From Adiantum capillus-veneris (taxonomy: Eukaryota > Streptophyta > Polypodiopsida > Polypodiales > Pteridaceae), in contig CM043967.1 in assembly GCA_014529385.2 (NCBI GenBank), positions 133,542,682-133,606,681 on the forward strand: a DNA stretch of 64,000 nt, written 5' to 3'. Made by a program: the position numbers and the translations under genes. The first letter of the stretch is position 1. Every line of letters starts with the position of its first letter. The notes under the pieces are model-generated. The model worked only from the letters and a program-made list of their open reading frames with translations, ran no database searches and was not told the DNA's origin. Of this stretch, positions 1-10,487 are shown piece after piece.

Positions 1-1400
1 AAACAATCAAAGGATTCTAAAAGCTACACTCCATAAGAGATTAGTTGACATGGTCCAAGGGAGAGATGGTGTAGATTGACTTGTTGGAACGTCTATTGGG
101 AAGAGAGCTGATTTGCCATCTTCTTTTATAGATGGACCAAGGTATATGCATCAATTATATCAAGATCCTACAGTCATTGTTTGGAAAAGAGAAAAGCCAA
201 ATTTATTTATAACATTTACTTGAAGTCCAAAATAGAAAGAGATCCAAGATGAATTTTTGTCAAGATAGACAGCCTCAAATCGTTTGGATCTGGTGAGTAG
301 AGTTTTCTATCAAAAATTCACAAATATGATACACCTACTAACCAAAAAGGCATTGTTTGGAGATGTGGTGGGTCATGTGTGTGTAATTGAGTTCCAAAAG
401 AGAGGTCTTCCTCATGCACATATATTGTTAATTCTTGCTGCAAGACACAAACCCATCAAATTGAATGACTATGACAAGTTGGTATGTGCCGAATTTCCTA
501 ATAAGCAGATGTTTCTTGATTTATTATGAGATAATTCAGTGTTGCAATGCACATGGCCCATGTGGTCTTTATAGGCCCGATTCCCATGCATGGTTGATGA
601 AAGATGTCGATTTAAATATCCTTGAAGGCCCTTGTGCCTCAATGACATTGGATCAAAATAAATATCCTACATATAGGAGGAGAGATGATGGTACTTATAT
701 TTTTGTTAATAATATTAATCTTGATAATAGGTGGATTATTCCGTACAATCCATTTCTATCTATGAGATATAAATCTCATATCAATGTAGAGATATTTGCC
801 ATGATTAGTGTCGTAAAGTATCTATATAAACATATATATAAGGGGCATGATCAAGCTACGGTTTCATGCAAGATGAGGATGGAGTGAACGATGAAATCTA
901 GAGCTATCTTGATGCACGCTATGTATGTTTATCGGAGGTAGTATAGAGAATATTTGTTCTTGATTTGCACCATGAAAAGCCCAGTGTTTAGTGTCTTTAG
1001 GTTCACCTTCTTGGAGAAAATACAATGATGTTTTGGGATTCAGAGGATGTTCAAGATGTTGTACGTAATGAGAATAACTGAAAGGCAACATTGATAGAAT
1101 GGTTTGTTGCCAATCAATAGTCTAATGATTCACATGATCTTTTGTATATAGATTTTCTTGATAGATGGGTTTTGAACAAAAGTTTGAAGTGTTGGATGCG
1201 ACGTCAAAAGGGCAAGTACATTGGGCGAGTGTTCAATGTGGCACCCATTGCATGAGACCTATTCTTTATGAGAATGCTAATTACTATTTGCAAGGGTTGT
1301 AAATCATTTGAAAATCTTTGCACAATTAATGGGTGCATTCATCCAACCAAGGATGCTTGCAATGCCAGGGGAATGCTGCAAAGTGATGAAGAGTGATTGA
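1..1400 (+). pseudogene. Helitron Rep (HUH) domain, decayed
   Basis: This is the rolling-circle replication initiator part of a Helitron transposon, which nicks DNA at the element ends. Translated pieces match the Helitron-like N domain in order: a segment around 100-260 (GPRYMHQLYQDP, then PNLFITFT), the metal-binding HUH motif in GLPHAHILLIL near 400-435, the stretch CNAHGPCGLYRPDSHAW near 543-595, and the two-tyrosine region KYLYKHIYKGHD near 817-850. The reading frame is broken by stops (for example at about 223 and 232 and after 529) and by frame changes, so it cannot encode an active protein. The element begins before the window. The helicase half of the same element follows at 1668. 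Family assignment is firm because HUH and Y2 motifs occur in the expected order; the exact borders are not visible. Confidence 0.85.
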
Positions 1401-1667
1401 TGTGCTTGGAAGAGACTACTGCTTTTTGTAGTGGAGCATAGTTACGTGAGTTATTTTCTATATTGTTGGTGTATTGTATTCATGTCTCTCCTGGACAGTT
1501 ATGAAACAGGTTTCAATTGAACTTTTTGAGGACTATTTGCATGCCTTATACAACCATGCACAGGTTTTCAATGGAACTTTTAGAGGACTATTTGTTGTTT
1601 CTGGTGATGTGGCAAAACAAAAGCGCTCACAAACTTGTAGAGGCTTTTAAGAGGATATAGAAAGACT

Positions 1668-3334
1668 TTGTGTGACTTTCTTGCCATGCCTCAATTTTGT
1701 TGGTCCCAAATGCACTTTCTTGAAAATTCTTTGCTCGCTAAAGAGACGATGTTTGCTGTAAATGAACAACTACATATTGCCTTTCAAATGGAAAGACAAC
1801 TAAATCAAGATAAGCATGAAGTCTACAAGAAAGTGCTTGAGGCAATTGAACAAAATGAGATAGTTGTATTCTTTCTTGATGGACCTGGTGGATCTCGGAA
1901 GACATTTCTATATAATGCATTACTTTCTAAAATTTGAGACCAAGGAAAATTGGTCTTGCATGTGCATCCTCAGGTATTGCTAGGTTGCTTCTCCGCAATT
2001 GTAGAACCGCTCACTCAAATTTTAAAATACCAATAGAAGTTAATAGTGCATTGACATGCAGCATAAAGGCTAACAGTAGCCTTGTAGAGCTATTGAGAAA
2101 AACGTGTATGGTTGTCTGGGATGAAGCTCCTATGATTCACAAATATGCTTTTGAGTCCTTAGAAAGAACCTTAAGTGATATTATGCAATTGGACGATTTG
2201 TTTGGAGGAAAGATAATATTGTCTGGAGGTGATTTTAGACAGATTTAACCTGTTGTCCCTAAAGTGAGGATATAGTGGATGCTTCATTATGCAATTCATA
2301 TATTTAGGATCATATAAAGTTATTTCATCATACTGAGAATATGTGGTTGGAAAATTGCACAACTATTAAAAGTGAGTGAGTCTATGCTAAATGGGTGCTT
2401 GATATTGGCAACAAAGATGTATCTATGAATAAGTGCAATGAGGTTATACTACCTTCAAGTATGCTCCTTGAAGGGAATTCTGTTCAATCTCTTATTGACT
2501 TTATACATCTAGAAATCATGTGCATTGAAAAATTCTCTCTTTTTTTAAAGAGTGTGGTATAATTGTACCAAAAAACAAGGATGTTGATGTTATAAATAGT
2601 CTACCACTGTGTGAAGTACAAGGTCCTTACAAAGAGTATCTTAGTGCGGGCTCTATTTGTTCCAATGATGATCATATCCACCACTTATACATAGTTGAGT
2701 TCTTGAACAACTTAGATCTTGGTGGTGGTTTTCCTCCTCATGAGCTACACTTAAAAGTTAATGCTCCAATCATGCTACTTCGCAATTTAGATCCAAGGCA
2801 TTGTCTATGTAGTGGCACAAGACTTTTATGAAAGGAACTATATGACAAATTCATAGATGCAAAAATGCTCACAAGTAAGAATAACGGAGATAGAGTGCTC
2901 ATACCAAGAAATGATTTCATTTCTTCCAGCTCCCTAAGACTACCATTTGAGATGCAATGTGGCAGTTTCCTATCAAGCTTGCATTTGGAATGATAATCAA
3001 TAAGGCACAATGACAAACACTTGGAATCTTGGGATTATATTTGGCATCTTTTGCATTTAGCCATGGACTATTGGATGTTGCAATGTCACATGTGAAGTCT
3101 TCTACCACTATCAAGGTTGTGATTGAAGACAATAAAATTGATCTACAACAAGACAATGCAATAGTTAGTGGAAGAACTTCTAATTATATTAATGACAAGA
3201 AAAGTGTTGCAAAAGGCAAATGGAAGGACTTGAAGCATATGATGTCTTCGCCTACTTCCGTAGACTTTTGTGCTAGCCATTGGTTTTTTTCAAGTATAGT
3301 GGTAGAATTATTTATGATGACAGATGGATTGTAA
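1668..3334 (+). pseudogene. Helitron PIF1-like helicase domain, decayed
   Basis: This is the SF1 helicase half of the same Helitron, which would unwind DNA during rolling-circle transposition. Visible motifs: a Walker A region in FFLDGPGGSRKTFLYNALL (about 1870-1928; the usual GTGKT is changed to GGSRKT), Walker B in VVWDEAPMIHKYAFE (2108-2155), GGKIILSGGDFRQI (2207-2248), and the C-terminal helicase motifs around 2760-2820 (LRNLDPRHCLCSGTR), 2990-3010 (MIINKAQ) and 3060-3110 (DVAMSHVKS in place of the usual YVALSRV). Several frames must be combined, with stops at about 1937, 2246 and 3013, so it is a pseudogene. No CTRR end with a preceding hairpin could be placed confidently after 3334. Confidence 0.85.
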
Positions 3335-3915
3335 TAGTGATATCTACTATATTATTGGGGAGCCGCTAGAGTTTATGCAAGGTAAGATGTATCATATCTG
3401 TCTCTTTTTCTAGGCTTTAAAAACTTTACCTATTTTCTAGACTTACGCTTTGTTGCATTCTTTCAAATAGATCCATTACAATGGAGAGGGCATATATCGG
3501 CAACAAGATTAATTCAAGTGCTAGAATGCTCTAGTGTGTTGAGATAACATATCTATTTGAAACTAGAAATTGTTTTTTACTTTGCAAACAATGTTGCAAA
3601 CACCTGCATGTTTTTGTTGGCATATACGAGATAGCTTACAATATCTGGGGAATGACATCGATCCTTCTCGGATACTCCCATATTTTCTTTGATTCCCATG
3701 AAGACACTAACCAAAATTGGTTTGCTAGCTTTCAACGTCCCATAAATGCAATGCCCATTATAGACTATCATGAATAATATCGACTGAGATTGTTTACTCA
3801 AGTGGTGACAAATGTTGTGTCGAGAAAACTTAGATCCGGATCTTGTATTATCAATGACAAGTGTTCCATCATGATGATTTTGATACTGATGATGAGTTTG
3901 TGTTTGCAAGTGTTG

Positions 3916-3918
<3 letters not shown>
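3335..3918. other. Helitron 3' flank, no gene seen
   Basis: Between the helicase remnant and the TC tract there is AT-rich DNA with no coding signal on either strand. It may hold the Helitron 3' terminus, but no clear hairpin plus CTRR end was found. Confidence 0.4.
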
Positions 3919-3992
<74 letters not shown>

Positions 3993-3998
3993 CCCCCC
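3919..3998. repeat. (TC)n microsatellite followed by a C run
   Basis: About 70 bp of uninterrupted TC dinucleotides run into nine cytosines. Apparent open frames here (alternating Ser-Leu or Arg-Glu) are low-complexity artefacts. Confidence 0.97.
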
Positions 3999-5047
3999 TA
4001 GATGTAAACAACAAGTTACATTTTGATGGTGAATTTGTTTATTTAAGTGTTGTCAATTCTCTCTCTTTGCGTCTCAGTCTCTCATTCTCTATGTGCAGCC
4101 GTGATTTTAAGTAGTTGTTGATTCTATATTTTCACATTCATTTATGTCCACAAAGGGGACAAAAAAAAAATGAAATAGGCCAGCCGGTAGACCAACCTAT
4201 CACACTAGTGTGAAGAAAGTAGGAGGCGAATCACATTAGATGTGACAAGTATTGGGCCATATTCAAAAGTGAGAATTATTAAGAATTGTTGCGCGAAACA
4301 GGGGGAATCGTGTAGATGTCGATGCGAGGACGACAACAAGTGACAGAAGCGTGAGCATGATGAGCAATAGGGTGGTAGCACTTGTCCACGTTCAACATCG
4401 GCCGAAACACTTGCAGGCAACAGGAAGCAGTTTGTGGGAGTTCTTTTTTCTTAAAGTAGCCTATAGAGATATTGTGTAGACAATGAAACCAACATGACAA
4501 GGTAGTTAGCTCAATGACCTTGAGTCATGCAAGTTGGAGTTCGATTCTGAGAGGGGTTCTTTCGTTGTGCGCTACTATCAAAAGAGGCAATGAACAAATC
4601 TTGGAAGATTCTATGCAATAAAATAAGAAACCCGCCAGTATGTCTTATAAGTAGGAGATATTAAAATACATTAGTTTTTATGTCCTACACTTAACAACTA
4701 ACATTGTCACAAGGTGGCTTGTTGTATTTGAACCAATGCCCGATGTCAAGTACTTTGCCCCATTGTGCTCCAAACTTACAATTAAACATGCAAAACAATA
4801 TAAAGCTTTCGAAAAGTTGATGAGAGATTTTGCAGATTAAAGATACATAAATAAGAGTGACAATGCTAATGCCTTGAAATTGATGCCTTGATGTGTTTTA
4901 TCTTCCTATTGGAATTGAATCAGTGTTGAATTCTTTTGGATTATTTGAAAGCAAAGAAACAAGGTTTATTTTGACAGGGCTTACTAGAACTCAAGTCGGA
5001 AATCCCTGTTTATTGATTTTAATTTGTAGATTATAGATACAAAGCAG
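3999..5047. other. Non-coding stretch with one tRNA-like SINE remnant
   Basis: No coding signal was recognised here. The only structure noted is a tRNA-like segment near 4497-4560, listed separately. Confidence 0.4.
4497..4560 (+). repeat. Possible tRNA-derived SINE head
   Basis: GTTAGCTCAATGAC at 4505-4518 resembles a pol III box A, and GAGTTCGATTCTGA at 4537-4550 resembles box B, with spacing typical of a tRNA. The flanks do not form a clear acceptor stem, so a decayed tRNA-derived SINE is more likely than a tRNA gene. A chance match remains possible. Confidence 0.35.
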
Positions 5048-5257
5048 TCTAAAGTGGCCACCTACTACATCAGAACCCACATTATCAAGGACATTCATGC
5101 TATGTACAACTCACTGGCAGGCCCTCAGAGGCAAGTTGGAGAAAAGTTCTCAACTCTTGGAGAGAACTTGGACAGGATTAGAGAAGCCTCTCAATTGGTC
5201 ATGAAGTCACTGAACTTCATGGATTCTATTCAGGATGCTATTGCTATCCTACCCTGA
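5048..5257 (+). CDS. Candidate terminal exon, unidentified protein
   Basis: An open frame of about 70 codons follows a possible splice acceptor (AAAGCAG ending at 5047) and ends in TGA at 5255-5257. The encoded segment has non-repetitive composition, is predicted largely helical (GEKFSTLGENLDRIREASQL is typical of an amphipathic helix), and reads unlike the shadow frames around it. An in-frame stop lies upstream at about 5028, so it can only be a last exon or a fragment. I do not recognise the family. No partner exon was found in the preceding kilobase, so it may be the stranded end of a gene or pseudogene. Confidence 0.3.
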   Translation, partial: SKVATYYIRTHIIKDIHAMYNSLAGPQRQVGEKFSTLGENLDRIREASQLVMKSLNFMDSIQDAIAILP

Positions 5258-5541
5258 AATCCCCCCATCCCCTTCCTTGTATACACTAGCTTCTATTCTC
5301 ATAATGATGTATCAGCTTTTGAATAAGCATGCAACCTTGTCTCCAACAACACATCCAACCCATGATGTACTAAGGTCTTGCTCTCTATAATACAAAAAGT
5401 TATGATGGAAAAAAGAAATAAAAGACACCGAAGCAAACAGTCCCACACACTAACAAATTGGTTAGTTCAGCGAAACCACAATAACTAGAAGAGTTTATGT
5501 CAAAGTTACAAGCAAATTGAATTCAAAAATAATTAATTCAA

Positions 5542-5976
5542 GGGAAAATTACCAAAATACCCCTCAAATTTAAAAAAATCCCAAAGTACCCCCGATATTT
5601 TGTCATAAATTCCCAAAATGCCCTTCAAATTTTCCAAAATTCCCAAAATACCCTTGGGTGTGAGAGTAAATTTCTCGAAAAATAAATTTTTTTGTAGGTC
5701 TTCACAAGAAGAGCCATTGTTCATCGTAAAAGATGCTAAAACTACAATTTGAGTTGGTTACATAGGCTTTGGAGATGAATTGCTTCATTATTTTGAAACA
5801 TAATTGCCTTTTTTGCGATGGTAACTGGTGACAAATTACATGCTGAGCACTCAAAAACGGATCTCAATTGTCAAAAACGAATGAAGATTAGAAAATCTTG
5901 AACAATCCAACCAAAATAGATACAAGGGTATTTTGGGAATTTCCTCAAATTAGAGGGGTATTTTGGTAATTTTTCC
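5542..5976. mobile_element. Mutator-type MITE, copy 1 of a tandem pair
   Basis: A non-coding element of 435 bp with terminal inverted repeats. It begins GGGAAAATTACCAAAATACC and its right end is the reverse complement with one change. It is flanked on both sides by the 9-bp direct repeat TTAATTCAA (5533-5541 and 5977-5985). A 9-bp target duplication with long terminal inverted repeats is the hallmark of Mutator-like elements. The repeat arms contain several internal variants of the unit ATTCCCAAAATACCC. No transposase is encoded, so it is non-autonomous. Confidence 0.85.
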
Positions 5977-5985
5977 TTAATTCAA

Positions 5986-6479
5986 GGAAAAATTACCAAA
6001 ATACCCCTCTAATTTGTGGAAATTCCCACAATACCCCTCAAATTTCAAAAATTCCCAAAGTACCCCCATAATTTGTCATAAATTCCCAAAATACCCTTCA
6101 AATTTTCCAAAATTCCCAAAATACCCCCGGTTGTGAGAGTAAATTTCTCCAAAAGCAAAAAAAATTGTAGCTTTTCGTAAGAAGAGTGATTGTCTACCAT
6201 AGAAGATGCTAAAACTAAAATTTGAGTTGGTTATGTAGGCTTTGGAGATGAATTTCTTCATTATATTTAGACATAATTGCCTTTTTTTTGGGAGGTAATT
6301 TGCAAAAAATTACATGCTAAGCACTCAAAAACCGATCTCAATTGTCAAATAAGAATAAAGTTTAGAAAATCTTGAAGATCCAACGAAAATAGATACAAGG
6401 GTATTTTGGGAATTTTTGGAAATTTGAGGGGTATATTGGGAATTTCCACAAACTATAGGGGTATTTTGGTAATTTTTGC
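5986..6479. mobile_element. Mutator-type MITE, copy 2 of a tandem pair
   Basis: A 494-bp relative of the element directly upstream, in the same orientation. The cores align clearly, for example the shared GTAGGCTTTGGAGATGAATT and GAGCACTCAAAAAC-like segments. Its ends are the same inverted repeats, and it is flanked by TTAATTCAA at 5977-5985 and again at 6480-6488. Copy 2 has longer subterminal inverted repeats than copy 1. Where the two copies meet (5947-6015) the abutting ends form an almost perfect palindrome centred on the shared 9-bp repeat. Confidence 0.85.
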
Positions 6480-6488
6480 TTAATTCAA

Positions 6489-7320
6489 ACTGTTGAGACG
6501 GAAAGGAAAAATATTTAATTCCACCTAGCCTAGTGAAAATTAGTCCAAAATTTTCTCTTGAGAATTCGCTTACAAAGAAATTGTGAGTGCTTGTGAAAAT
6601 GATTTTTCCGGGCACGACTCATAAGAATTTGATTAGGCCTGCTGTTTCCAAATCCCCATTTGTGTACAACGGTCGAGGGTACCAACATACTATACTTCGA
6701 AGTTCACACCTGTCCGGACACTGCGGACGAACGTCAATGGCTTTCAAGTTTCTGTACCGGTTGCACGAGTTCTGAGGCGGTGACTTCACACACACCTTGT
6801 AGGTATTAGGAAAGGTCGCCTCTCTGTCTCGCCATACGTGCGACGTACTTCTTTATTTATCTATTCAACTATATTTATGTTGGCAGTTGCCGTCCACCCA
6901 CCATCCTCAAACGGCTCCTGAGTCCTGGGCGTCCTGAATTCTAGGGCGGCTGGCCGCTGCTCACTGCTCACTGCTGTTTCTTGACGAGGGCCGAGGCCTG
7001 TCAATTTGCCTTCATGACGTTTCTCTCCTCCAGCCTGCCGACCATTCCATTCACGTAGGCTCTCTTCTAGTTTCATTTCAGTTTCAAAGCTCAAAGTCTC
7101 TTATAAGGCCCGCGTGCGTGCGTGCCTCACATGGGCATGGGCAGGAGGCACGCTTATTTCGGGGAGCGCAGACATCGTGGGCCACCAATCTTGCGACGTC
7201 GCCCTAATTCACCAATTTGCCCGAGTATACTAAATTGACCCGAATTTACAATGCAGCGATTTCATCATAGAAAAAACACATCTCCCGATAGGCTAGTAAA
7301 CGTGACGCCCCGATTTCGAA
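6489..7320. other. No gene recognised; GC-richer segment
   Basis: The part from about 6880 to 7210 is richer in G and C than its surroundings, but no conserved protein motif, exon structure or repeat was found on either strand. Confidence 0.4.
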
Positions 7321-7323
7321 ATT

Positions 7324-7349
7324 GGGGGGGGGGGGGGGGGGGGGGGGGG
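7324..7349. repeat. Poly-G run (26 G)
   Basis: An uninterrupted run of 26 guanines, able to form G-quadruplexes and prone to sequencing length error. Confidence 0.95.
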
Positions 7350-7357
7350 TGTTGAAT

Positions 7358-7492
7358 TTACATGTTTTACGCACCCAAGTTTGCCTTTTTTTTTAATTAC
7401 AAAAAGAAGATTGAACTCAATCCCCTCAACAGACCAGGGTCAATATTAATCCCCTCCTACTCATGTCCGTGTGAGATAGTGAGGAGGTGTGC

Positions 7493-7589
<97 letters not shown>

Positions 7590-7733
7590 CTCAGGGAACT
7601 TCCCTGAGAATTCTCTTCCCTACAGTCCTATTTATAAGCCCTTAGCCTTCTATGTTTAGGATTCCCTGTTCACATCTAGACAGTTGGCCCTTAGTCTGAG
7701 TCCGTGACCTCTTGGGATGCCCTTGGCCTTACA
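7358..7733 (-). mobile_element. Probable 3' LTR of a Ty3/gypsy element, left border unknown
   Basis: Read on the minus strand, the segment begins TGTAAGGCC right after a purine-rich tract (reverse complement of 7734-7752), as an LTR does after the polypurine tract. A TATA-like CTTATAAATAGG lies at about 7627-7638 on the minus strand. The neighbouring DNA at 7745-8130 encodes the C-terminal end of a gypsy integrase in the same orientation, which supports the call. A (GT)n(GA)n tract (7496-7588) sits inside it. The outer end was not located and 7358 is only a placeholder. Confidence 0.5.
7496..7588. repeat. (GT)n(GA)n compound microsatellite
   Basis: About 60 bp of GT dinucleotides followed by about 25 bp of GA, with small interruptions at the 3' end. 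Confidence 0.95.
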
Positions 7734-7744
7734 TTACTCCCTCC

Positions 7745-8130
7745 TTGAAGAAGTGTTTTCCCAAGTGGCATCTTCTTCAAGCTAGTCTTTCCACTTGACT
7801 AAAACTTGTCGACGCACATGATGACGAGCACATAAAATCATGATAGTCTAAGATGCATTCAGGTTCATGCGGCTGGACTTGAGGTTTAATGAAATCAACC
7901 AGAATTTGTTGGTCAATGTCATTGTCATCCCCATGCAAGCAAACCACTTACCTGAAATATCGAATGAATACAAGAGTGCGCAGGTAATGAGAGTTTGTAA
8001 GCTCTATCACCAACTCGATTGAGTATCCTGAAAACCCACAATATCTCGGAGACAATTTAGGTGTTTTGAATGCTCTGGCACATGCAAAAATACATCTTCC
8101 CCTTCCGTAAAGGTAACTTGTCATAAAATG
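7745..8130 (-). pseudogene. Ty3/gypsy integrase C-terminus with chromodomain, decayed
   Basis: Minus-strand translation gives, in order, a gypsy integrase tail (pieces such as KLSPRYCGF and AYKLSLPAHSCIHSIFQVSG), the linker PHEPECILDYHDF, and a chromodomain core RQVLVKWKD, stop, LEEDATWENTSS. These match the usual order in chromovirus polyproteins: SH3-like integrase end, then chromodomain, then the 3' LTR. Chromodomains in this family steer integration toward particular chromatin. A stop replaces one codon inside the chromodomain, and at least two frame changes occur upstream. The rest of the polyprotein was not found further right; the non-autonomous LTR element starts at 9452. Confidence 0.7.
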
Positions 8131-8435
8131 TAATATTCAACCAACCCAAATGATTTTCTCATATTAAATTGATCATTTAATGTGGGATAATAAACGGGAA
8201 CAAGGGTTAGAATATAGGCATAGTCTTATGGATCTCTCTCAAACACGGGGGCAAGGTTATAGGGGTCCAAATGAGAGATGGTATGTTAAAGAGCAATGCT
8301 ACCTCTAATGGAGCTTAAAGACTTTAGGGTTAGCTTCATTAAAGACCTCCAAAAGTTAGTGTTAAAAAGTCCTTTGACCTTATGCAAGATAGGGCTGATC
8401 TTAAGGTGGGAACCTTGCCCAAGCTTGAGGTGTTT
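8131..8435. other. No gene recognised
   Basis: Probably further decayed gypsy-related DNA, judged only by its position next to the integrase tail. No motif was found. Confidence 0.3.
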
Positions 8436-8577
8436 CTCATGCTTAAATGACTAAGGTGCTTGAAGTGTTCAATTCAAACATGATCTTTCAAGAGGCATAA
8501 ACAATTTTCATGCTTAAATGACTAAGGTGCTTGAAGTGTTCAATTCAAACATGATCTCTTAAGAAGCATAAAAAACA
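8436..8577. repeat. Tandem duplication, unit about 71 bp
   Basis: CATGCTTAAATGACTAAGG and the next 30 bp occur twice in a row, at about 8439 and 8510, with few differences. Confidence 0.85.
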
Positions 8578-9446
8578 CATGTCAAGATCCTCCCCATTTG
8601 GCCCTCATGATGTGCTTGAATCCTATTGGATAGGCTTTAAAGGGGTCCAATGAGAATTTAGATACATAAAGATAAATAAGTAAGTTCTTTCTCGCAAAGA
8701 GAAAAACGAGGACACATGTCCAAATGAAATAATTAAATAATACAAAAGAGAAAGAGAGAGAGGGAGAGGGGACCAAGCATGAGAGTGGAGTATACTCTCC
8801 CACACACACACACACACACACATTCTCATTGTGTAAAGTGCAAACTGCAAGAGATCCATCTCCTTTTGCAAGCTTGTTGAGAAGTTCAAAGCCTGCATCA
8901 ACACTCTTGGCTATGGAATGCAAATCCAACCAAAAGCTATGCTTCAATGCTTAAGCTTGTCATCTTCTTCATCTTCATTACTATGCTATTATGCTATGCT
9001 AAGCAAAAAGAGTGATGATAAGTGAGGAACTATTTCTTTCTCCTATGAATGATTCTTCTTCCTCTTCCCTACCCTCATTCCTCGCTAGCTCTTTTCACCT
9101 TCGAAGGTGTTTGAGACCTTGGGACTAAGGCCGGGGATGGTTAATGCTTTCACAAGCTTTATGTTATGCTCGGGATGTGTGAAGCTTTTCATCTTCATAG
9201 AATCACCAAGGTCACAAGGAACACAAAGATTGTATTGTACCAAGTTTCTCTTGATGGGAGAATCTATAATACAAAAGCCTTATTGAGGGCGACCGGCTCC
9301 AAGTAAATCCGATCCTCAATTGTTGTCATGTTCTTCAATACTCTCTCTTGTAAAAGTATTTTTCATTCCAAGTTAATTAAGTATAACGATTATGTTGCTA
9401 TCGCTAATTAAGTACACCCTCTATGTTCTCCATGAAAGGTTGGACC
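8578..9446. other. No gene recognised; short (CA)n at 8802-8822
   Basis: Contains a short CA microsatellite and unremarkable AT-rich sequence. Possible open frames on the minus strand run through the CA tract and show no family motif. A purine-rich block on the minus strand near 8587-8600 could be another polypurine tract, but no LTR could be paired with it. Confidence 0.4.
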
Positions 9447-9451
9447 TATTC

Positions 9452-9664
9452 TATTGGGGTCAACCTAACTTGGGCGAACAGTGTGAAGTGGACACCGTGT
9501 ATGCACTCTTATACATGCCTTTATAAGGCTCATCAAACTTTAATTGGAACTCTCTTACATATTGTACATATTAGAGTGTTATCTTCTTTTCTCGTCTCGT
9601 CTCTTATCTGCGCTCTCATTCTCCATAGCTATGTCTCTTAGGGACGCAGTCCGCTTCCCCTACA
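9452..9664 (+). repeat. 5' LTR of the non-autonomous element
   Basis: Begins TATTGGGG (TG mutated to TA) and ends CCCTACA, two bases before the primer binding site. A TTTATAAGG block inside may act as the TATA region. Confidence 0.93.
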
Positions 9665-9666
9665 AC

Positions 9667-9678
9667 TGGTATCAGAGC
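9667..9678 (+). promoter_or_regulatory. Primer binding site, initiator Met-tRNA type
   Basis: TGGTATCAGAGC, complementary to the 3' end of plant initiator methionine tRNA, placed 2 bp after the 5' LTR as is standard. Confidence 0.95.
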
Positions 9679-9850
9679 TTTGGTAGTACCCTTCGCTTCT
9701 TGGCGCGTATTGCTCTACATCGGCTAAGGTTCACATCAAGCAGTTTGGAATCCATTTTCTGTGCAGAGAATCGAAAACCAAGGAGAAACTGGGTACAGTA
9801 GGAGTCGGGTAGATTAGTAGGGGATTTAGGCGTGCATCAAATTCGGCATG

Positions 9851-9852
<2 letters not shown>

Positions 9853-9945
<93 letters not shown>
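9853..9945. repeat. (GA)n microsatellite, about 93 bp
   Basis: Uninterrupted GA dinucleotides within the left internal part of the non-autonomous LTR element. Confidence 0.97.
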
Positions 9946-9946
<1 letters not shown>

Positions 9947-10185
9947 CCAGTGGTGCCATGGAACCAGCCGTCGAACAGGCTGCAAGTCACTGCCATGTAC
10001 CTATCGAAGGAGGAGAGAGGAGGTGCAGGCACCTGACCTGGGAACCACAGGAGCATCCAAGGTCAGAAGCAAAGCAAACGAATAGCAGGAAGTGCGAGTG
10101 TCAAAGAGCCACTGTGAGAGGGTTGCCTTGGGGAACCCTAGTGTGGTGGTACAAGGGCAACCCACACTAAAGCAACAGCAGTGAC

Positions 10186-10412
10186 TGTTGGAATTAGGGT
10201 TGCAGAGAAACGCACACAGCTTGGAGAAGACAAAGGAAGCTCAAGGAACACAAAAGAGAGTGTATTACTTAGTGTGCAATGGAAAGATAGATAGCCCTAG
10301 AGTGATGGGCGTATATACAATGCTCGGGGGGAAAAACCTCCTAAAGAGGAAAAAAATGCCCCGGCGGTCCTAGTGTGTTCACACACGTCACTACCACATG
10401 TATATGGTAACA
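10186..10412 (-). repeat. 3' LTR of the family A copia element
   Basis: 227 bp. On the plus strand it begins TGTTGGAATTAGGG and ends GGTAACA. It borders GTGAC on its outer side. Confidence 0.95.
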
Positions 10413-10487
10413 AATCCCCCCTGGAGTGATGCGGTGAACGAGAGCTGGCACATGAGTAAAGGGAAGTGCCATGCCCTGAGGACATGA

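Noticed and set aside
3335-3560. Helitron 3' end with CTRR
   Set aside because: CTAG strings occur, but no stable hairpin lies at the expected distance upstream.
9832-10170. Open frames made of repeated Glu-Arg, Ser-Leu or Cys-Val
   Set aside because: They read through (GA)n, (CT)n or (GT)n tracts here and at 3577-4026, 7362-7607, 43155-43463, 47186-47392 and 53312-53591. Low complexity, no conserved flanks.
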